Shown: positions 57,071 to 64,000 of the stretch, one piece after another
Layout of the letters: every line of letters starts with the position of its first letter
Numbering within the stretch: the first letter of the stretch is position 1
Assembly (NCBI RefSeq): GCF_020497125.1
Contig: NC_059072.1
Location: forward strand, 274,332,045 to 274,396,044
Reading direction: 5' to 3'
Source of the DNA: Mauremys mutica
Lineage: Eukaryota; Chordata; Testudines; Geoemydidae
DNA length: 64,000 bases
Made by a program: the position numbers and the translations under genes
Notes under the pieces: generated by a model
Told to the model about the DNA's origin: nothing
Seen by the model: only the letters and a program-made list of their open reading frames with translations
Databases searched by the model: none

Positions 57071-59799
57071 CTATCTTTGTGTCCTTTTGATGGAGTTTAA
57101 AAACCTCACAGTAAGGTTGAAGCAGGGGAAGGACTAGAACAGAACTGAGCCTGGAAGGCCCTGCCCAGCATGCCACTGGGGAGAAGACAAGTATAAAAGG
57201 GAGCTTCAGAAGCCCAGGCAAGCGTAGGGGAAGAGAGACAGAAAGGTAATTTCTTGGAGGAACTGTGCAGCAGCAGGAGTAGAAGCTTCTACTGAGGGGA
57301 TCTTGAGGCATCATCCCCTTTACTCCCTCCCCCAGCTCTACCCAAGAAGGAGGGAGAACCATGGGAAAGGGGCACAAGAGGGTTTTAAGCATTGGCCCTA
57401 GACTGTGGAGGTTCTAAAGTAAAGAGTTTAAGTTAATCATGACCCATCCCACACTGAGATGCAGGGTATGGTAGGAAGTTGTCCAGGTGAAAGTGGCCAA
57501 ACTTAGGTTGTCTTATGCTGCTGCACTTTCAGAGCCCCGGGCTGGGACCTATGGGGGGCCCAGGTACCCCTAACCATAAAAGAGCTACAACTCCTGGCCC
57601 CAAGAAGGGCAGACCTAGGGGTTACAAGGGAATAGGCCAGCCCAGGTGTGACCTCATCCTGAAGGCCAGGACACCCTGAACTGATAATCTGGGCCTCCAA
57701 AGCCAGTCTACTAGACAACTTCCGTGTCTCTCTCTTCTTAATGTTGTTCGTATTCTGTGACTTAGTAAATTTTCATTTCCTCATATCACCAGTGATCAGC
57801 GAGATCAGATTGTGATAATCAGGGTATTTCTGACATCTGTGGTTGATCTTACAAAGTTTCCACTGTAAAGATTTAGAAGAATGGTGTAAAGTTAGTACTC
57901 ATCTCTTACCTGAAAAAGAGGAAAAGTATTGGATGCTGGGAACCACTTGCCATGCAAAACCATCTTCCTCTATTGATACTCTGGCAAACATGGCCAGTGG
58001 ACCAATATTACTGATGTGGGCAGATATATTCAGACATATTGTAAAGTGAAGCAAATGACATTAAGAAAATTTTCAGAAAATGCATCGGCTATCTTAGATT
58101 GAAGAAGTCCACGGACTACAGTCCAGGGGGAAGGAAAGGGGAAGTAAATGATTAGACAGCAAGATAAATGTGAAGAAGTGAAAGGTAATGGAAAAACAAG
58201 GACAATGGAAACTGAAAGTACCTGCATTTCAATCTTAAGATGTTGGTTAATGCTAAACATTTTGATTAAAATGAAGCATGAGTGTCCATGAAAAGTTTTT
58301 GGTGTCAGACACTGCAGATAAGAAAATATGGAACATTTTTCCATGTTTCTCTTCAAGATTTATGACTTTTGAAAAAAATTTCCCAGACTTTTTTCTTATT
58401 CTTTCCCTTGGACATATAGATTATATAACAGTCTTTTTCACTTAAAGTTGAAATTTTCTTATGCTTAAGCTGTTATCTAATGCCACAATTACTTATATTT
58501 AAAATGTATTTTTTCTCCTGCATCTTTATATTATACAACTTGCCGATGCCTTTCTTGTTGCTACAGAAGGAATAATCTGTGTGTTCACAAAAAATGAACA
58601 AGGAAATCTGGTGTATTTTCTAATCACAAAGCTAAAGCCTGGACCCACTCCCCTCAAAAAAGACTAATTGACTGTTGGAATGGACTGTTTACTATTACAG
58701 TAATGGATGTTAATACTAATGACTTTACATTGAAAATAAGTGAAATTGAAGCTAAAATTACTGTATATTGCAAACTGAGTCTCTCTGATCTAGAGATAAT
58801 TATGCTTTATTTACTATGCACAAAACCAGTCACCAGCGTGAAGAGTTGATATGAGCACATCACTCCTGTGATTCACATCCTCCACTGGATTTTATAATGC
58901 AAGGCCTTGGTCTTGATCTTCGATGCCAGCAATGGCTATTGACTCAGCTACCTCAGTGACCAAATCTCTCTCTATGACTAACCAAAACAGCTATGTTTCC
59001 CTCCTAATGACTGAAAAATAAAGTGTCTTAGCTTAAGGAAGATATGTTGTGAAACAATCTGAGGACAGTAAGCTTGTAACATGTTTAGGGTCCTACCTGT
59101 CAGTTGAAGAGTGCTTGGGTCAAATCTTCTCTGGGTTCTGTTGGTATCTCCCCAGTTGTTGGCCTGCTGCAGCCTGATGGCAAAACACCTCACTGAGAAG
59201 ACAACTCTGCCCACGCCCCTTCAGCACATCCCTGTGACACTCTAGCATCTCTTCTGTGATGTTGTAGCATTCAATTCTTCTTAGGGAGGAACTGGTTGTT
59301 TTTAACACCCACAGAACAGCTGAATTCCTTTAATAAGCATTAAGAACTGAGAAAATGGATTTAAGAGTTTACTTAGCATATCTAGACTTACTCTTTTCAT
59401 AAACCAAACTAGTCAAGGCAGTGTCAGTTTAAGGACAGAAAAAGAAAATCTTGCAGAGCCAAAGAGGTAGTCCTAGTTTTGATCCCCCTGACAGTTCCAT
59501 CGCTAGGCTATGTCTAGAGAAAAATCCTTCAGATCACTCCCACACCTGACTTTTTAAAAATATATTAGAGTTCATTATCATATTATGTGTCCTCATCTTT
59601 CTCCCTAAAACCATATCTGTGTAACCCCCAGAAGCAGGTTGCCTCCACCCAACTGGAAGTTTCCCTATTTCTGAGCCTTAAGTGTAGATTTTCGTAGGAT
59701 ATCCTTCAAATATCTGCTAGACACATCATTTGTTTTATTTATTTATTGATGGGCCTACCTATTGTTCTTGGAGTAGATTATTCATTTCGAGCCCCCACC
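57071..59799. other. Non-coding sequence, possible GC-richer repeat at 57110-57720
   Basis: 57110-57720 is more G/C- and purine-rich than its surroundings and contains AGTATAAAAGGGAGCTTCAG at 57190-57209, a TATA-like string, and GAGCCCCGGGCTGGGACC near 57532. This could be an LTR or promoter-bearing repeat, but no boundary was found. The remainder holds nothing recognisable. Confidence 0.35.
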
Positions 59800-60300
59800 C
59801 AGTAACCTGGGAAAATGACACACCACCCCTGGGTGCTTCTTAGTGGCAATACTTCCCCACTTGCAAGCACAGAGTCTGAGTGTAGAAAAGAAACTTTTAA
59901 TGGAGTCACTCAACATTAATTAGGGAAAATGCCACAAGCGGGATTCATAATCATGAAACTGTGAGCAGGACACTCACTCCAGAGTGTGTGGGCAGTGCCT
60001 TCCACCTTATGTTCTTGAGTTCTACAATCAAAATTTCATTTTCTGTGCCCCTCTCTGCTCCCTCACCATACCCCACTCACAGTTGTTGTCCTTGATCAGT
60101 GAGGACCCAGGATTCAGAGATGCATCTGTGTGACTTCACCTCCCACCCAGGGAAGAAGGCATCTTGCTTGCTCTGCCATCTGAGAATATGCCAGCTGCTC
60201 ATTCCAGTCGCACCAGCTAACTGCTCACTGCTTCCTCCAGCTACTTGTTCACTGCTCCAGCCACAGTTCCTCTCTGCTGGCTGCCCTGCCAGCCACTAGT
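59800..60300. repeat. Unclassified interspersed repeat, copy 2
   Basis: Matches the copy at 46120-46575 in ordered blocks, best at GTCCTTGATCAGTGAGGACCCA (60089-60110) with the following GATTCAGAGATGCAT. It has a C/T-rich end with repeated GCTGCTCA / CTGCTCACTGC / TTGTTCACTGCTCC units (60190-60265). Same orientation as copy 1. Confidence 0.6.
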
Positions 60301-60474
60301 TCCGCTCCTGCTGTTCCCTCCAGCCGACTGTCAGTTACCTTCTGCTGTCACTTGCCTCTCTGCTGTGACCTCTACAGGTCAGTATCCTAGTGATTTTCAG
60401 TTCTTAGCAGGTTGGGCAGAAACACGGTCCCACCACAACTGATTTCAGCTTGGACTGAGCATTTAAAATATACA

Positions 60475-60592
60475 TATATACTATTCTTATATGTTCCATT
60501 CTATGCATCCGATGAAGTGGGCTGTAGCCCACAAAAGCTTATGCTCAAATAAATTTGTTAGTCTCTATGGTGCCACAAGTACTCCTGTTATT
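60475..60592 (+). mobile_element. Penelope-like element 3' tail fragment
   Basis: Contains GCATCCGATGAAGTGGGCTG, CACAAAAGCTTATGCTCAAA and TTAGTCTCTATGGTGCCACA, the same subfamily as 3860-4111. It ends at CAAGTACTCCTGTTATTT, about 40 bases before the full 3' terminus. Confidence 0.75.
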
Positions 60593-60599
60593 TAAAATA

Positions 60600-63500
60600 A
60601 AGAGGCTCCTAATGAAGCCTATTTAGCTCTTTCTTTGAACAGTGGGGAGGAACAGGTTAAACGAGACTGGGGACCCTTAGGGGGAAGCCACACCTCCTGG
60701 CTGGGACACCTGTCCGCTACCCTCTTACTTTCACAGGACTCTTGTATTTGAGCCCCTGGCTTAACAAGGTCCTTTCAGTTGAGGGTGACTCCTTCATTTG
60801 GGACAGGTTAATCATAGGTCTGCTCCCCTTTATTCATATAATAAAGACAACAACATTGATGACAGCATTTCACTACCCCTGCTGCAGTACTGAAGTGTTT
60901 TGTAACTCAACATCAGCCAAAGTTGATCACTTTGAGCAACACTGCTCTATCTGCCGGATATATAAGCAGAATAGGGTATGTTCATTTAAATAAAGTTTGC
61001 TCCTGAAGTGTCTCCACTTCCCAGCTAGCTGTCAGGGGGAGAGTGCTTACAAATACTTGTTACAATGTGGATGTTTGAATACTTCAGTGTGAATTTAGAA
61101 ATCAATTGTCAATACTGTATTTTTTTAATTACAGTTGGTGCAGCTGTCTTTTGGCTGACGTCTGTAGCAAATCAGATAACTGAGGCTCTTTACCAGTCCA
61201 AATTGTTTTTCTATCTACTGCTAATCCACTTTTATGCTTCCAAGTCATATAAGAACAAGCCACTAGAGGGATAAGGAAGACAATGTCAGTTGAGTGTCTC
61301 TTTCAATGTAGCTGCAGGCATAATTAATTCACGGTCCTAGTCCCCACTTACCATGTTAGCTGTGGAACCTCCAGACTGTAACTCTTCTACAAAAGAAAGA
61401 TAATAAAGTAGATGACAGGCATCTGAGATAACCTGCAGTTGCATGTCTTTGTCTATTGATTCTCACACTGCTGAGATGGAGCTTCTCGGCTACCCAACCA
61501 GAAAGTCAAAGCAATGCACCTCTTTCTGAAAGATGTACTTGAACAACTGTGTCAGTTTAATCAAAATCTACAAGCTAGGAGAATGGGGAGGATGACATGA
61601 CACTACATGGTGAAATTTGCAAGCTTGTTGAGCTTGATGGCTGATGGACTACTAAAGAGCAATCTGCAAGGAAAACCCTGAAACAGTGACCCTGAAGTAT
61701 TAGGCCACCAGATTTTCTTTGATACAAATTGGGCCAGAAGTAGGGAACTGACTTTACAAATATGAAGATAGTCTGTAGCACAATAGTGAAGTGAAAATAT
61801 GTAGCAGAAAATAATTAAAGGCCTTTTCCTGCAGGGTGCTTAGTGTTAATTCCCATTTACTTCAATTTCAGCAGCACTGCATTTAATAATAGGAACCTAG
61901 TTAAGAGACGAGTTGCAAAAAGTGTCAGTTATTCTGAACCCCTCTGCAACACTTCAAATATCTGACAAAGCTGTGACAGATCTGCCTACACAGGTGAGAT
62001 TATTAATATTAGAGCTAATCTGTTTAATTTTCCCATATACCATTTCTCTGTTAACCAGGATCCTGTCATTCAAGGACCAGAAGTGCTATGCGAGCATCAG
62101 CATACTATATTTGGAGAAATGTATGGTACTGGCAGACATTTACATAAAAAGCCTGACATGCCTGTGTTTGATTTCACGTCTGGGCAGATCTTCAGGATGG
62201 TGAAACACTGACAAATTTTGCTAATGGCTTAAATGTGCCTGCAGTGAGGATGATGGAGAGTTGCGATGACCCCTCTTGAGGTCTAGGAATGAAAATGCTT
62301 CCTAGACTTTCCTGGTGTACAGGGGAAGTACATCTGCTATTGCATCCTTTAACACTGCCTCTGAAGCGAGCCAGCTCTTCTGGCTGCAGTGGAGCAATAG
62401 ACAGGGTGAGTCTGTTTCCTCCTATACTTTTTTAGGGTAGTTAGCCTCATCAGTGATACTAATCTTGAGCAGTCAGTACCTTCTGGAAGTTCAAGAGCTG
62501 TAATTGTCACCAGCCCCTGCAGAGGAGGTACGATACTAAAAGTTCCTTGTGTGCCCCCTGCAAACCTATGCTTGAACCAGCTACAGTCTGACTCTATACT
62601 AGTCAATTCCTTCTCTGAGGTTGTGTGTTTTCTAACTTCCATGTCAATGAAACACTTTGTTAGAGTGATACTAATGCTTAGAGCACACACAAATTTTCTA
62701 AGACTCTTTCTTGATCTCTGATCAGATAGACTTGATCTCTGAGTTTCTGCATGTACCCACCTATATAGCACCATTTGCTTGCACCCAGAATCCATAACAC
62801 TGAATTACCAGGTGTTTGTCTGTCTGCTCATGAGTTGCATAGGAGGGAGAGAAATGCCCTTCTGAATACAGGTGGGGAACCAATGTCTGTTGTGGCATGT
62901 GACTGCACAGCAGCCTTCCCTATGACCCATTATATCTGCCCACATGTATGCAAAGGCCAAAGTTTGCCTTTGCATAGTCATCTGCATGCTTGCATATAGT
63001 GTAGTGACAGAGAGTCAATCCCTGCATGCACATAACAGTACAGGTTTAATATACTCTTCTATAATGGCAGAGTTGCTGCACTGAAGAGATTGTGATTCTC
63101 AGATTCTCAACCATACCGAGTACTAACAGTGCTGAGGTTTCAATGTATAACAATATGGTGACGTTAAAGGGATACAGCATTCCATTATGCAATTGGGGAA
63201 GGGGCCTTTGACATTAAAAACTAAACAAAATGTAGAACAAATAGAAACTGGTGTTCAGGTTACAAATGCATTCATTAGTGCACAAGTCATATTTGAAATT
63301 GTATATAGATTGTAAAAGAATGTTTCATTTACTGAACTGTTCCCTTTTGGTAGATGATCTGTCATTTCAGCATCACTCTTCTAGGTGTGAGTGATTAAGA
63401 TGGACATTTTTATTGAACATACAATTGAGATATTTTGTAAAAAAAAAGTGAATTAGATTTTGTGATTTTCTTAAAAATTGAACAAACCCAAGAAAATAAT

Positions 63501-64000
63501 CTTCCCTTCACCATCATTATAAAAAGTCAACTTCAAACTACAGGAATCTTGTGTAAAATAGGACAGTTTGAGGGACTCACAGAAGCATATTGCAGTCAGA
63601 TGCATACAGAATCCTAGAAATATATATGGAAAATACTAAAGTACAGATCTTGAGCGAGTGTAAAACAGCATAGGCCAATTGACTTCAGTACAGTATTGCA
63701 TTAGTTCGTACTAGCAGAGTATTGAACTCTGTACGTGTGCATCTGGATTTACCTTCGATAGAACTTCAATGGAGTTATGCCAATATACATTAAAGGTTAG
63801 ATCAGCATAAGCCATTCCTAGTGCAAATGCCACATATTGTGAGCTATCCTTTTAACAGAGCTGAGAACAAGAAAATAGTACTCTCTCCACCACCACACTT
63901 CACCCTCAACTTCCCACATCTCAGTCAACTGTAGTGCTTAAGAGGAAAAAAAGTACTGTTAACAATACTAGATTCCCCATAAATAGCAATCCATAGATCT
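60600..64000. other. Non-coding sequence, nothing firm
   Basis: 60640-61030 (GGAACAGGTTAAACGAGACTGG .. CTGCCGGATATATAAGCAG) has a repeat-like composition and a TATATAAG string but no boundary. The rest is AT-rich, with no coding region, RNA gene or transposon that can be supported. Confidence 0.4.

Noticed and set aside
57060..57392. 110-codon minus-strand frame with a proline/leucine-rich product
   Set aside because: No family resemblance, start context or splice evidence. The surrounding GC-richer segment is more likely a repeat.
1..64000. CRISPR array, riboswitch, operon or bacterial regulatory site
   Set aside because: No regularly spaced short repeats or prokaryotic gene organisation. 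The repeat families identify vertebrate DNA.

Overview
The window looks like intergenic or deep-intronic DNA from a reptile, most likely a cryptodiran turtle. The evidence is the repeat content: many CR1 LINE copies ending in ATTCTATG-type tails, Penelope-like elements with a GIY-YIG domain, a tRNA-derived SINE with a CR1-like tail (the layout known from tortoise Pol III/SINEs), several hAT-type MITEs with 8-bp target duplications, a DIRS-like relic and a class I endogenous retrovirus. I found no host protein-coding exon, tRNA, rRNA or CRISPR array that I could defend. Nearly every long reading frame is retroelement-derived.

Layout. 1-4.2 kb: AT-rich sequence with one hAT MITE, a Tigger-like MITE and a Penelope tail. 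4.24-14.98 kb: a CR1 copy split by a 9.45-kb provirus (4836-14290) on the minus strand. The provirus has two similar LTRs, a tRNA-Pro primer-binding site, a purine tract, gag, pro-pol (with a UAG gag-pol junction and a large in-frame pol deletion) and a broken env of unusual architecture. 15.4-18.0 kb: a decayed DIRS-like RT/RNase H region interrupted by a CR1 copy. 18.3-20.5 kb: a GC-rich palindromic MITE and a Charlie-like MITE. 22.4-26.3 kb: a DNA transposon remnant carrying Myb/SANT-like coding debris, itself split by a minus-strand CR1. 26.3-27.2 kb: a probable solo LTR split by a hAT MITE. 29.3-33.1 kb: CR1 pieces, a SINE with two tandem tRNA-like heads and two hAT MITEs. 33.7-36.0 kb: a Penelope-like element with a 576-codon open frame, an inverted terminal arm and 13-bp target duplications. 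37.9-40.3 kb: an unclassified GC-rich repeat split by CR1, a 197-bp palindromic Penelope insertion, and nested MITEs. 44.6-48.3 kb: a hAT MITE, a MITE fragment, an unclassified repeat and a fossil RTE-like LINE. 50.9-53.6 kb: CR1 ends and a second GC-rich palindromic MITE. 59.8-60.6 kb: a second copy of the unclassified repeat and a Penelope tail. The rest is AT-rich sequence with nothing I can name.

The elements do not form a cooperating gene system. The informative content is their nesting order and the structural oddities of the provirus and the Penelope-like insertions. All family assignments were made by reading motifs; no database search was run.
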